NCBI GenBank assembly: GCA_020621865.1
Contig: JAHRYW010000008.1
Location: 88,618 to 152,617, forward strand
Direction: 5' to 3'
DNA: 64,000 nt
Origin: Betaproteobacteria bacterium
GTDB taxonomy: Bacteria; Pseudomonadota; Gammaproteobacteria; Burkholderiales; Rhodocyclaceae
In this document: piece by piece, positions 1 through 8,869 of the stretch
How positions within the stretch are numbered: the stretch's first letter is position 1
Layout: every line of letters starts with the position of its first letter
Translations under genes and position numbers: made by a program
The notes under the pieces: generated by a model
What the model was told of the DNA's origin: nothing
What the model saw: only the letters and a program-made list of their open reading frames with translations
Databases searched by the model: none

Positions 1-2920
1 CGAAGGCGGCGATGCTGGCAGTCATCAGCACCGGCCGCAGGCGGCGTTTGGCACCCTCGACCACCGCTTCGCCGACCGGCAGGCCGCGGGCCAGCAACTG
101 GTTGAAGTAGGTGACCATGACCACGCCGTTGAGCACGGCGATGCCGAGCAGGGCGATGAAACCGACCGAGGCCGGGACCGAGAGGTATTCGCCGGAGATC
201 AGCAGGCCGAAGACGCCGCCGATCATCGCGAAGGGGATGTTGGAAAGGACCAGCAGCGCCTGGCGCACCGAGTGGAAGGTCGAGAAGAGCAGGAAGAAGA
301 TCAGCGCCAGGGCGACCGGCACGACGACCATCAGGCGCGCCGCGGCCCGCTGCTGGTTCTCGAACTGGCCGCCCCAGGCCAGGCGGTAGCCGTCCGGTAG
401 CTTGACGTCGCGGGCGACGGCGGCCTTGGCATCGTCCACGAAGCCGACCAGGTCGCGGTCGCGGACGTTGGACTGGATGACGACATAGCGCTGGGCATTC
501 TCGCGGTCGACCTTGACCGGGCCGTCGATGCGTTCGATCCGGGCGAGGCTGGCCAGCGGCACGCTGCCGCCGTCGGGCAGGGAGAGGCGCAGGGCGGCAA
601 AGTCGGCCGGCGAGGCGCGCAGGGTATCCGGGCCGCGCAGCACGACCGGAATCCGGCGTCCACGCTCGATCACGGTGCCGACGTCGCGGCCTTCGAGCAG
701 GGCTTTCAGATCGTTCTGGACAGCATCGACATTGAGTCCGAAGCGGCCGGCGGCCAGGCGGTCGATGGTGATTTTCAGGTACTGCACGCCGTCGTTCTTC
801 AGCGTGAAGGTGTCTTCGGCGCCACGCAGGGCCTTGACCGTGTTTTCGATATCGACCGCCAGCTTGTTCAGGGTCGCCAGGTCGGGGCCGAAAAGCTTGA
901 TCGCCAGGTCGCCGCGCACGCCGGTCAGCATTTCGGAAACCCGCATGTCGATCGGCTGGGTGAAGGAGTAGCCGATGCCGGGAAAATCGGCCATCACCGC
1001 GCGCAGCTGGTCGGCCAGCCAGGCCGGGTCGGGCTGGCGCCAGGTGTCGCGCGGCTGCAGCACAAGGAAGGTATCGGTCTGGTTCAGCCCCATCGGGTCG
1101 AGGCCGAGTTCGTCGGAACCGGCGCGGGCGACGATGGCCTTGACCTCCGGCACCTGGGCGAGGATCGCCTGCTGCACGCGGCTGTCGATGGCGATGGTCT
1201 GGTCGAGGCCGATCGACGGCAGCTTCTCCAGTTGCATGATCAGGTCGCCTTCGTCCATGGTCGGCATGAAGCTCTTGCCGAGCAGCAGGAAGGCGCCGGC
1301 CGCGGCGGCCAGGGCGATGGTGGCGCCGAGCAGGTAAGTGCGGCTGTGGGCCAGCGCCGAGGCAAGCACACGGTCGTAGAGGGCGGCGAGCTTCCTGACC
1401 AGCCAGGGTTCGTGATGGGCACCACGGCGGATCATGTAGGAGGCGAGCACCGGAACCACGGTCAGCGACAGCAGCAGCGAGGTGGCCAGCGCGAAGACGA
1501 TGGTCAGGGCGACCGGCCCGAACATCTTGCCTTCCAGGCCTTGCAGCGTCAGTAGCGGCAGGAAGACGATGATGATGATGACGATTCCCGAGGCGACCGG
1601 CGCCGCCACTTCGCGGGCGGCGCGGAAGATCAGGTGCAGGGTCGGCAGGCTGTCGGGGGCCGAATTCGGCCCGTGGGCCAGCTGGCTCTCGACGTTTTCG
1701 ACGACGACGACGGCGGCATCGACCAGCATGCCGATGGCGATGGCCAGGCCGCCCAGGCTCATCAGGTTGGCCGACAGTCCGGCGAAGCGCATCAGGATGA
1801 AGGTGGCGAGCGCCGACAGCGGCAGCATCAGGGCGACGACCAGCGCGGCGCGCAGGTTGCCGAGAAAGGCAAGGAGTAGCAGGACGACCAGTACGATGGC
1901 TTCGAGCAGGGCTTTCGACACCGTGCCGACGGCGCGCTGGACCAGGTTGCTGCGATCATAGAAGGCTTCGATCGTGACGCCGGGCGGCAGGGTCGGGGCG
2001 ATCTCGGCCAGCCGGGCCTTGACGCCGGTGACGACGCTTTTTGCATTGGCGCCGCGCAGGCCGAGGACCAGGCCCTGGACGGCCTCGCCGGTACCGCTCT
2101 TGGTCACCGCGCCATAGCGGGTCAGGGCGCCGAAGCGCACCTCGGCGACGTCGGCGACGCGGACGACCAGCCTGTCGCGGGACCGCAGGATGATGCCTTT
2201 GACGTCGTCGAGCGTGGCAATCGCGCCTTCGGCCCGGACCAGCAGGGATTCCTCGCCGTCGTTCAGACGGCCGGCGCCGTCGTTGCGGTTGTTGGTTTCC
2301 AGCACGGCCTGCAGGTCCTTCAGCGCCAGGCCGCGTGCTGCCAGCAGTTGCGGGTTGGGCACGACCTCGAAAGTGCGCACCTCGCCGCCCAGGCTGTTGA
2401 CCTCGGCGACGCCCGGAATGGTCCGCAACTGCGGGCGGATCACCCAGTCGAGCAAGGCCCGCTTGTCGGCCAGCGACAGGTCGCCCTCGATGGTGAACAT
2501 GAACATTTCGCCGAGCGGTGTGGTGATCGGCGCCATGCCGCCGCTGGCCCCGGGGGGCAGCTTGTCCATGGCCGCGGCCAGCCGTTCGCCGACCTGCTGG
2601 CGGGCCCAGTAGATGTCGGTGCCGTCCTCGAAATCGAGGGTGATGTCGGTCAGCGCGTATTTGGAAGTCGAACGCAGCAGGCGCTGGTGCGGAATGCCGA
2701 GCAACTCCTGCTCGACCGGCACGGCGATCCGGGTTTCGACTTCTTCCGGGGTCATGCCGGGGGCTTTCAGGATGATCTTGACCTGGGTCGTCGATACATC
2801 GGGAAAGGCGTCGATCGGCAGGCCCAGGAAAGCCTGCACGCCGGCGCCGACCAGCATGACGGTAAGCACCAGCAACAACAGCCGCTGGGTCAATGAGAAG
2901 CGGATCAGGGCGGCGAGCAT
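1..2920 (-). CDS. Heavy-metal efflux RND transporter (CusA/CzcA family), C-terminus outside window
   Basis: Inner-membrane RND pump that drives metal cations out through a tripartite complex. The frame is open from an ATG at 2918-2920 to the window edge (about 973 residues; the family is usually 1,030-1,060). The N-terminus has the transmembrane start and the TPEEVE and VPVEQELLGIP segments typical of the family. The last residues visible read VLMTASIAAF, as in the conserved RND helix. The start overlaps the stop of the upstream adaptor gene (TAATG), so the two are translationally coupled. Copper/silver versus cobalt/zinc specificity cannot be decided because the C-terminal half was not checked residue by residue. 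Confidence 0.9.
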   Translation of the reverse strand, partial: MLAALIRFSLTQRLLLLVLTVMLVGAGVQAFLGLPIDAFPDVSTTQVKIILKAPGMTPEEVETRIAVPVEQELLGIPHQRLLRSTSKYALTDITLDFEDGTDIYWARQQVGERLAAAMDKLPPGASGGMAPITTPLGEMFMFTIEGDLSLADKRALLDWVIRPQLRTIPGVAEVNSLGGEVRTFEVVPNPQLLAARGLALKDLQAVLETNNRNDGAGRLNDGEESLLVRAEGAIATLDDVKGIILRSRDRLVVRVADVAEVRFGALTRYGAVTKSGTGEAVQGLVLGLRGANAKSVVTGVKARLAEIAPTLPPGVTIEAFYDRSNLVQRAVGTVSKALLEAIVLVVLLLLAFLGNLRAALVVALMLPLSALATFILMRFAGLSANLMSLGGLAIAIGMLVDAAVVVVENVESQLAHGPNSAPDSLPTLHLIFRAAREVAAPVASGIVIIIIVFLPLLTLQGLEGKMFGPVALTIVFALATSLLLSLTVVPVLASYMIRRGAHHEPWLVRKLAALYDRVLASALAHSRTYLLGATIALAAAAGAFLLLGKSFMPTMDEGDLIMQLEKLPSIGLDQTIAIDSRVQQAILAQVPEVKAIVARAGSDELGLDPMGLNQTDTFLVLQPRDTWRQPDPAWLADQLRAVMADFPGIGYSFTQPIDMRVSEMLTGVRGDLAIKLFGPDLATLNKLAVDIENTVKALRGAEDTFTLKNDGVQYLKITIDRLAAGRFGLNVDAVQNDLKALLEGRDVGTVIERGRRIPVVLRGPDTLRASPADFAALRLSLPDGGSVPLASLARIERIDGPVKVDRENAQRYVVIQSNVRDRDLVGFVDDAKAAVARDVKLPDGYRLAWGGQFENQQRAAARLMVVVPVALALIFFLLFSTFHSVRQALLVLSNIPFAMIGGVFGLLISGEYLSVPASVGFIALLGIAVLNGVVMVTYFNQLLARGLPVGEAVVEGAKRRLRPVLMTASIAAF

Positions 2921-3993
2921 TATTCCTTGCCCACGCCGCTCAGCATTGCTTTCAGGCCGGAGACGCCCTTGACGGCCACTCGTTCGCCGGGTTTGAGGCC
3001 GTCGACCGTGACGCTGTCGCCACCCTGGCTGACGATGCGTACCGGGCGAACCTCGAAGGTGCTGCCCTGGTCGCCGCCGGCTGTCTGGATAAAGGCCAGC
3101 GTGGCACCTTGATGGCGGGTGATGGCCGCTGCCGGCAGGCGTTGCTGGGTGCTGGCCGGGCCGGCAATGTCGACGGCGATGACTTGCCCGGGGGACAGCG
3201 TTTCGGCGCCCTTGCCGATTTCGGCCCGGAGCAGGACGGTCTGGCTGGCCGGATCGACGGCGCGGCCGATGGCAATCAGCTTGCCGACGACTTCGCTGCG
3301 CGCAATCCTGACCGGACCGCCCTCGCGCAGCGTGGCCGCCAGTTCCAGCGGCGCCTGGATTTCCAGCCACAGCGGCGACAGCCGGGCGATGCGATAGATC
3401 AGTGCCGAGGTTTCGACACGCTGCCCGAGTTGGGCGCCCTGTTCGAGCACGACACCGTCGATCGGCGCGGTCAGGGCCAGTTTGCCGCCCAGCTTGCCTG
3501 CCGTGGCGCCGGCCAGGGCCAGGCCCTGGCGCCGTTCGCTGGCCTGCGCGCCGGCCTGGATCGCTGCTGCGCGGGTGGCTTGCAGGCGGGATTCGGCAAT
3601 CAGGCCTTCGGCAAAAAGCTGTTCGTCGCGTTTCAGGTTTTGTTGCAGCAATGCAGACTGGCTGTCGGCCTGCAGCGCATCGCGCTGGAGTTCCAGGGCC
3701 TGCGGGCTGGCCAGGTGGGCGACGACCTGGCCGCGCTTGACGCTTGAGCCGGGCGCCACGGCCAGCATCTCGACCATGCCGCCGACCGGGGCGGCGACCA
3801 CGCGCATCTGCTCGTTGGGGACCAGGACGCGGGCCGGCAGTTGGCCGCCGATTGAGCCCGGTGCGCTGGCCTGGGCAGTTTCGATACCCAGCGCCTTGAC
3901 CTGGGCAGCTTGCAGCAACAACGATTCGGTGGCCGGGGTTAATCCGGCGAAGAGCAGGAAGGGTAGTGTCAGCAGATGCCGATGAACGATCAT
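2920..3993 (-). CDS. Efflux RND transporter periplasmic adaptor subunit (CusB/CzcB-like)
   Basis: Membrane-fusion protein of 357 residues that bridges the RND pump to an outer-membrane channel. An N-terminal signal peptide (about residues 1-21) is followed by a lipoyl/barrel-sandwich segment (VVAPVGGMVEMLAVAPGSSV region), an alpha-hairpin rich in Gln, Leu and Ala, the second half of the barrel-sandwich (TAPIDGVVLEQGAQLGQRV), and beta-barrel and membrane-proximal domains to the C-terminus. Its stop overlaps the pump start by one base. No outer-membrane factor gene is visible; it may lie upstream in the operon beyond an unrelated gene or elsewhere in the genome. Confidence 0.88.
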   Translation of the reverse strand: MIVHRHLLTLPFLLFAGLTPATESLLLQAAQVKALGIETAQASAPGSIGGQLPARVLVPNEQMRVVAAPVGGMVEMLAVAPGSSVKRGQVVAHLASPQALELQRDALQADSQSALLQQNLKRDEQLFAEGLIAESRLQATRAAAIQAGAQASERRQGLALAGATAGKLGGKLALTAPIDGVVLEQGAQLGQRVETSALIYRIARLSPLWLEIQAPLELAATLREGGPVRIARSEVVGKLIAIGRAVDPASQTVLLRAEIGKGAETLSPGQVIAVDIAGPASTQQRLPAAAITRHQGATLAFIQTAGGDQGSTFEVRPVRIVSQGGDSVTVDGLKPGERVAVKGVSGLKAMLSGVGKE

Positions 3994-4146
3994 GACGGGG
4001 CTCGCTTTTTAGTTGGAGCGAGTTTAGAAGGCCTGGATTAAGCCTTCCTTAAAAGCTTGTCATGGCAAGAACCGGCTGGCATTCAGGAAGATTTAAGCTT
4101 GCCTGGCGATAATTGCGCCCGCTGACGATCAATAAGGGAGAGGTGG

Positions 4147-5406
4147 ATGAATTCGTTCAACAGGCGTACAGCCTGGCGCATTGCTGCGGTGAGCCTGCTG
4201 CTGGCCGCCCTGGCCAGCCCACTTGCCTGGTTTGTGGCCAGGGAACGAGCCGAGGAAAGTACGGTTTCGCTGGCCATCGAAGAGTCGCAGCGCCTGCTAC
4301 ACCATTTCGGTGCAGTCGCCCTGAACGGAGCGGATGCGGAGGTGCATGCCAACGAGGCGGCGCGGACCATCGCCGGCGGTCTGTTCGATATTGCCGAAAT
4401 CTATAACAGCCAGGGCGAGCGCCTGGCCGAATCGATGACCGCGGATGGCGCCCTGCTCGAGGGAATCCTGCTCCACCATCCGGTTCCGAACTACAGTTCC
4501 GCCTCTTATGAAAGCGTGAAGTTGCCGGATCAGCGCTGGGTGCTGCGCATTTTCGTGCCGCTGCGCTTGTCTGGCCAGGTGGACTCGCCCATTACCGGTT
4601 ATTTCGAGGGCGTCCGCGTCGTTCCCGAGTGGCAGCGCGAGCAGATACTCGAAAGTGCGCTCACCGCCGCCCTGATGGTCGGGCTGGCCTCCTTGCTGTG
4701 CGGGCTGGCGATCTATCCGGTGGTGGTCCACCTGTCGGCCGATAATGCCCGCAAAGCCCGCGAGGTGCTCGATTCGCACATCGCGATGATGGAGGCGCTG
4801 GGCCGGGCGATTGCCAAGCGCGACTCCGATACCGGGGCGCACAACTACCGGGTGGCCTGGATCGCCGCGCGCATTGCCGAGAAAATGGGCTTTACGGGCA
4901 AGGCCATGCAGTCCTTGATCGCCGGCAGCTTTTTGCACGATGTCGGCAAGATCGGCATTTCGGACAGCATCCTGCTCAAGCCGGGCAGGCTGGACGAAGC
5001 CGAGTTCGTGATCATGCGCACGCATGTCATGCTGGGCGAGGAAATCGTCTCCGGGATCGGCTGGCTGGATGGCGCCCTTGCCGTCGTCGCCGGCCATCAT
5101 GAAAAATGGAACGGCTCAGGCTATCCGCGTTCCCTGGCTGGCGAGGCCATACCGTTGGCGGCGCGGATTTTTGCCGTGGCCGACGTTTTCGACGCCCTTT
5201 GTTCCAAGCGTCCATACAAGGAGCCCATGGGGTTCGATGCGGCGATGGATATTCTGGCAAAGGATACCGGCAGCCATTTCGATCCCGGCGTGATGGCGGT
5301 GTTTACGCCCCTTGCGCGCGAAATATTCGACCGCCTGGCCGGCTGCGACGAAGAGCAGGCGCGGAAATTACTGCAGGGCCGGGTCCGCTTCCACTTCGGT
5401 ATGTGA
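4147..5406 (+). CDS. Membrane-anchored HD-GYP domain protein (probable c-di-GMP phosphodiesterase)
   Basis: Protein of 419 residues with a transmembrane helix near residues 10-30, a periplasmic sensor region, a second helix near 172-195 and a C-terminal HD-GYP domain. The catalytic signatures are intact: HDVGKIG with His264-Asp265, and HHEKWNGSGYP starting at His317, followed by DVFDAL. HD-GYP domains hydrolyse cyclic di-GMP, so this is probably a signal-dependent phosphodiesterase. It stands alone, divergent from the metal-efflux genes. A GGGAGAGG ribosome binding site precedes the start. Confidence 0.88.
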   Translation: MNSFNRRTAWRIAAVSLLLAALASPLAWFVARERAEESTVSLAIEESQRLLHHFGAVALNGADAEVHANEAARTIAGGLFDIAEIYNSQGERLAESMTADGALLEGILLHHPVPNYSSASYESVKLPDQRWVLRIFVPLRLSGQVDSPITGYFEGVRVVPEWQREQILESALTAALMVGLASLLCGLAIYPVVVHLSADNARKAREVLDSHIAMMEALGRAIAKRDSDTGAHNYRVAWIAARIAEKMGFTGKAMQSLIAGSFLHDVGKIGISDSILLKPGRLDEAEFVIMRTHVMLGEEIVSGIGWLDGALAVVAGHHEKWNGSGYPRSLAGEAIPLAARIFAVADVFDALCSKRPYKEPMGFDAAMDILAKDTGSHFDPGVMAVFTPLAREIFDRLAGCDEEQARKLLQGRVRFHFGM

Positions 5407-5488
5407 TCGGCAGGCGGGGCCACCGGCTGGCTTCTCGGCCGGATTGGCAGCGCAGCCAGCAAGAATCCGCCGTCCGGGAGGGGGCAGC

Positions 5489-6055
5489 CTAGTCGCGGGC
5501 GCGTTCCAGGATAAATGCGGCCGGGTCGGCGACGTCGTGCTGCGCCATCCTGTTGATCTGCGATTGCGAGAAATAGGACGACCACTGATGATCGGAAAGT
5601 TCGACTTCCTGCACCAGGGTGACTCGTCTTTCCTGCTCGCAGCGCCTTTCGCGCAGGCCTTTGGGCGGGCCGTCGTCGTGGGTGCGCCGTTCCTTGCGCC
5701 GTCTCCGTTCCCCCTTGTCGGCGACGGGTGATTCGAATTCGAGCGCCGGCAATTCCAGGCCGGGCGGCTTTTCGGCGCCGTGCGACAGGAGCAGGTTGAC
5801 GATGTGCCAGTGTTTGCCGCGGGCAGCGGTGCGGAGCGGGGCGCTGGAACCGTCGGCGTTGGCCGCATCGATATTGGCACCGCGCTGGATCAGTTCGACG
5901 ACGATTTGGTCATGCCCCCTGAAGCAGGCGGCGCGCAGCGGCAGCCCGGGAGCGCCGTGGATGTCGCTTGCTTCGATGTCGGCGCCGCCTTCGAGGGCGG
6001 CAACGACGGCCGGCAGATCGCCACGTTCAATGGCTTGGTGAAGTTTGCTGTTCAT
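5489..6055 (-). CDS. Ankyrin-repeat protein
   Basis: Protein of 188 residues. The N-terminal 110 residues contain about three ankyrin repeats (DLPAVVAALEGGADIEA, HDQIVVELIQRGANIDA, HWHIVNLLLSHGAE). A charged Arg/Glu-rich middle (GERRRRKERRTHDD region) and a C-terminal tail follow. The start at 6055 is chosen because GGAAAG lies just upstream and the repeats begin at once; a longer in-frame start at 6175 would add 40 residues without repeat character. No signal peptide is visible, so it is probably cytoplasmic. The partner is unknown. Confidence 0.75.
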   Translation of the reverse strand: MNSKLHQAIERGDLPAVVAALEGGADIEASDIHGAPGLPLRAACFRGHDQIVVELIQRGANIDAANADGSSAPLRTAARGKHWHIVNLLLSHGAEKPPGLELPALEFESPVADKGERRRRKERRTHDDGPPKGLRERRCEQERRVTLVQEVELSDHQWSSYFSQSQINRMAQHDVADPAAFILERARD

Positions 6056-6208
6056 GGATTCTTTCCAACCTGTCCAGGGCAGGTCTTTTACTGGGGCCTC
6101 GGTTAATGAATGTTCGAGATGGAGGCCGACGGATCGTAGCCAATGTCGCCGGGTATGCCATGTGAAATATTTCACGGATATTGCAATTAGGCAGGTAGCC
6201 GGCAGGCG

Positions 6209-6242
6209 AAAAAAAACCGCCCGGTTGGCGGGCGGCTTTTTG
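6209..6242 (-). terminator. Rho-independent terminator of the YceI operon (bidirectional shape)
   Basis: A 7-bp stem CCGCCCG/CGGGCGG with loop GTTGG is flanked by an A-run on the left and a T-run on the right. On the minus strand it ends in eight T residues directly after the second YceI gene; it could also stop plus-strand transcripts. Confidence 0.85.
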
Positions 6243-6257
6243 GAAGGGCGAAGCGGC

Positions 6258-6827
6258 TTACTGCTTGACCGCTTCCAGCGCGATGTCGATGGTCACGTCG
6301 TCGCCAACGTGGGGGGCGTACTTGCCCATGTTGAAGTCGGTGCGCTTGACGGTGGTCGTCGCGTTGGCGCCGATGGCGTCCTTCTTCATCATCGGGTGCG
6401 GCATGGCCTGGAAGGAGGTGACCTTCAGGGTGACCGGCTTGGTGATGCCCTTCAGCGTCAGCTTGCCTTCGATGCTGACCGGCTTGTCGCCTTCGAAGAC
6501 GACCTTGGTCGATTTGAAGGTGGCGGTCGGATACTTGGCGGTGTCGAGGAAATCCTCGCCCTGGATGTGCTCGTTGAAGGTCGTCGAGCCGGTGCTGATC
6601 GACTTGGTGTCGATGACGATGTCGACCGAGGCGGTCTTGGCGGCCTTGTCGAGCACGACGGTGCCGGTGGCCTTGTCGAAGCGGCTCATCTGCAGCGAGT
6701 AGCCGAGGTGGGTGTAGGAAAAGCGCGGGAAGGTGTGGTTGCCGTCGAGCGTGAAGGTTTCCGGTGCGGCGAAGCTGGGGGCCGCGGCGGCGAGGGCGAG
6801 GGTGAGGATGGCGAGTTGTTTCTTCAT
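6258..6827 (-). CDS. YceI family periplasmic protein
   Basis: Protein of 189 residues with a cleavable signal peptide (residues 1-20, ending SFA) and a YceI lipocalin-like domain that binds polyisoprenoids in known members. The family pattern is seen in the region FTLDGNHTFPRFSYTHLGYSL and in the repeated VDIVIDTKSI/GKLTLKGITK beta strands. It follows a second YceI gene and a cytochrome b561, the usual partner set. The three may handle a quinone-like or isoprenoid substrate; this role is inferred from family and context. Confidence 0.88.
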   Translation of the reverse strand: MKKQLAILTLALAAAAPSFAAPETFTLDGNHTFPRFSYTHLGYSLQMSRFDKATGTVVLDKAAKTASVDIVIDTKSISTGSTTFNEHIQGEDFLDTAKYPTATFKSTKVVFEGDKPVSIEGKLTLKGITKPVTLKVTSFQAMPHPMMKKDAIGANATTTVKRTDFNMGKYAPHVGDDVTIDIALEAVKQ

Positions 6828-6854
6828 GGTGATTCTCCGTGGGTGGTTGGGGGG

Positions 6855-7418
6855 TTATTTGCCTGAAGCAGTGATGCGGAACTTGATCTGGACGTCGTTG
6901 GCGACGATATCGAACTTGGCCCAGGCGCCTTCGCCGATCGAGAAGTCGGCGCGGCGGATCGTGAACGCGCCGTCGAACACCGCGCTGTTGCCCTGCGGCG
7001 TGAAGGTGGCGGGAACGACGACTTCCTGGGTCTTGCCCTTGATGCTCAGTTGTCCGGCCACTTCGTAGCGATTGCCGCCGAGCGGCTTGACGCCGGTGGA
7101 GACGAAGCGGGCGGTCGGGAAGGCCTTGGTGTTGAACCACGGCTTGCCGGCAACCTCGTCGTCGCCTTCCGGGGCGCCGGTGTCGACGCTGGCCAGTTCG
7201 ACGTCGAACGTGGCTTTGCCGGCGGCCGGCTTGGCGGGGTCGAAACTCAGCTGGCTGGAAAATTTCTTGAATTTGCCATCGACGGCCACGCCCATCTGCT
7301 TGTAGACGAAATTGACGGCGCTTTTGTCCGCCTGGACCTGGTTGTATTCGACGGCATGGGCCGACAGGGAGGTCAACTGCGCAGTGGCCAGCGCGAGGGC
7401 AAGGGTGATTCGCTTCAT
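6855..7418 (-). CDS. YceI family periplasmic protein (second copy)
   Basis: Protein of 187 residues with a signal peptide of about 22 residues (MKRITLALAL start, AHA end) and a YceI domain (VNFVYKQMGVAVDGKFKKF and later GQLSIKGKTQEVVVPATF). It is diverged from its neighbour at 6258-6827 but has the same fold pattern, pointing to tandem duplication. It lies 1 bp downstream of the cytochrome b561 stop, so the genes are surely co-transcribed. Confidence 0.88.
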   Translation of the reverse strand: MKRITLALALATAQLTSLSAHAVEYNQVQADKSAVNFVYKQMGVAVDGKFKKFSSQLSFDPAKPAAGKATFDVELASVDTGAPEGDDEVAGKPWFNTKAFPTARFVSTGVKPLGGNRYEVAGQLSIKGKTQEVVVPATFTPQGNSAVFDGAFTIRRADFSIGEGAWAKFDIVANDVQIKFRITASGK

Positions 7419-7419
7419 T

Positions 7420-7974
7420 TCAGTTCTCCTTGGAATGACGGGGCAGCATGCGGGTCAGGATGTCGTCGCGGTCGATGAAGTGGTGCTTCAGAGCAGCGCC
7501 GATGTGGCCGGCCAGCACGGCGATGAAGAGCAGGTTCAGGCTCTTGTGCACCAGCGCCAGCAGGTCGCCGATTTCCTTGTTCTTGTCGAGCAGGTCGGGA
7601 ATGGGCAGGACGCCGAAATAGACGGTCTGGAAGCCCTTGGCCGAACTCATCAGCCAGCCGGAAATCGGGATCGCGATCATCAGAAGATAGAGCGCCAGGT
7701 GGCCGCCGTGCGCCGCCAGTTGCATCAGCTTCGGCATGCTGTTGGGCAGGGCCGGCGGGCGATGTCCGGCGCGCCAGGCCAGGCGGACGAGCAGCAGTGC
7801 AAAGGCGGTGATGCCGGCCCACTTGTGCCAGGAATAAAGCTTCAGCTTGTCCGGCGACAGCGGCAGGTCGTGCATGTAGAAGCCAAGCGCCAGCAGGCCG
7901 AAGATCAGCACGGCCATCAGCCAGTGCAGCAGCTTCGCGGTTGCGGTGTAGTCACGGGTAGCGGTAAATCCCAC
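7420..7974 (-). CDS. Cytochrome b561 family protein
   Basis: Integral membrane cytochrome of 184 residues with four hydrophobic helices. Histidines are placed for two b-type hemes (LLHWLM, SWHKWAG, GGHLALY, LAGHIGA and KHHF). Members pass electrons between quinones and periplasmic acceptors, and those next to YceI genes are thought to work with them. I chose a GTG start at 7974 because AAGGAG lies 6 bases upstream; an ATG 12 codons earlier would overlap the preceding dioxygenase-like gene and lacks a ribosome site. Confidence 0.88.
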   Translation of the reverse strand: MGFTATRDYTATAKLLHWLMAVLIFGLLALGFYMHDLPLSPDKLKLYSWHKWAGITAFALLLVRLAWRAGHRPPALPNSMPKLMQLAAHGGHLALYLLMIAIPISGWLMSSAKGFQTVYFGVLPIPDLLDKNKEIGDLLALVHKSLNLLFIAVLAGHIGAALKHHFIDRDDILTRMLPRHSKEN

Positions 7975-7984
7975 GGTCGGCTCC

Positions 7985-8773
7985 TTATTTTGGCAAAAAT
8001 TCGTACGCATCCATGGCGATCACGTAATCGTCGATACCGGCGTGGAAGCGATTGACGCTGGCATTTTCTCCGCCGGCCCCGAGTGCGACAAACAAGGGCA
8101 GCAAATGTTCATCGCTGGGGTGCGCCTGGACGCCATCGGGGCGCAGCCGGCGGTAGTCGAGCAGCGACGGGACGTCGCCGGCAGCCAGGCGGGCGGCGAT
8201 CCAGTCGGGAAACTCCCGCACATAGTCCGGCACCCGGCCGCCGTTGCGGGCGGCAAACTGGTAGTCGCCGAGGTTGTGCGTGACGTTGCCCGAGGCGATG
8301 ACCAGAATCCCGCGGCGGCTCAGCGGCGCCAGGGCACGGCCGAGTTGCCAGGCCTGTTCCGGGCCGCCCCGGCTCTGGATGGAGAGCGGGATGACCGGCA
8401 CGTCGGCGTCGGGGAACATCAGGCGCAGCGGCACCCAGGCGCCGTGGTCGAGGCCGCGGCTGGCATCGGTGGCTACCGGCAAGCCGGCGTCGCGCAGCGC
8501 CGTCGCCACTTCCTCGGCCGCCTCGCGGCAGCCGGTGGCGGGGTAACGGATTGCATACAGTGCTTCGGGAAAACCCCAGAAATCGTGGATGGTTTCCGGA
8601 CGTTCGGCCAGGCCGACAGTCGGTACGGCGGTATCCCAGTGCGCACTGACGATGACGATGGCGCGCGGCAGGGGCAGCGAACGGGCCATTGCGCCAATGG
8701 CGGCGCCGGCGGCACCCGGGCGCAGGGCAAAGGTCGGTGCGCCATGCGGAACGAAGAGGGAAGGCTGTGTCAT
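7985..8773 (-). CDS. Extradiol ring-cleavage dioxygenase-like protein (DODA / LigB class, YgiD-like)
   Basis: Protein of 262 residues of the class III (LigB/DODA) extradiol dioxygenase family. Metal-ligand and catalytic histidines are recognisable in FVPHGAPT, VSAHWDT, GLDHGAWVPL and GNVTHNLG. Relatives cleave catechol-type rings (DOPA and similar) and are often called YgiD. The start at 8773 follows GGAG by a suitable gap. It is the first gene of the minus-strand run with cytochrome b561 and the YceI genes and is divergent from a LysR regulator that may control it. Confidence 0.85.
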   Translation of the reverse strand: MTQPSLFVPHGAPTFALRPGAAGAAIGAMARSLPLPRAIVIVSAHWDTAVPTVGLAERPETIHDFWGFPEALYAIRYPATGCREAAEEVATALRDAGLPVATDASRGLDHGAWVPLRLMFPDADVPVIPLSIQSRGGPEQAWQLGRALAPLSRRGILVIASGNVTHNLGDYQFAARNGGRVPDYVREFPDWIAARLAAGDVPSLLDYRRLRPDGVQAHPSDEHLLPLFVALGAGGENASVNRFHAGIDDYVIAMDAYEFLPK

Positions 8774-8869
8774 CGATGCAACTCCAGGTGCGATGGGATG
8801 CACTGTATGCCGTTTTTTTGGAGCTAAATAGCAGACAATTGGCAAATTACTATTGTCTAAATTGCAACA
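8774..8869. promoter_or_regulatory. Divergent promoter region, dioxygenase-like gene / LysR
   Basis: An AT-rich 96-bp gap with TTGGCAA, TACTATTGTCTAA and TTGCAACAA elements lies between divergent genes. LysR proteins usually bind T-N11-A boxes in such gaps; candidates are present but no single operator can be assigned by eye. Confidence 0.5.
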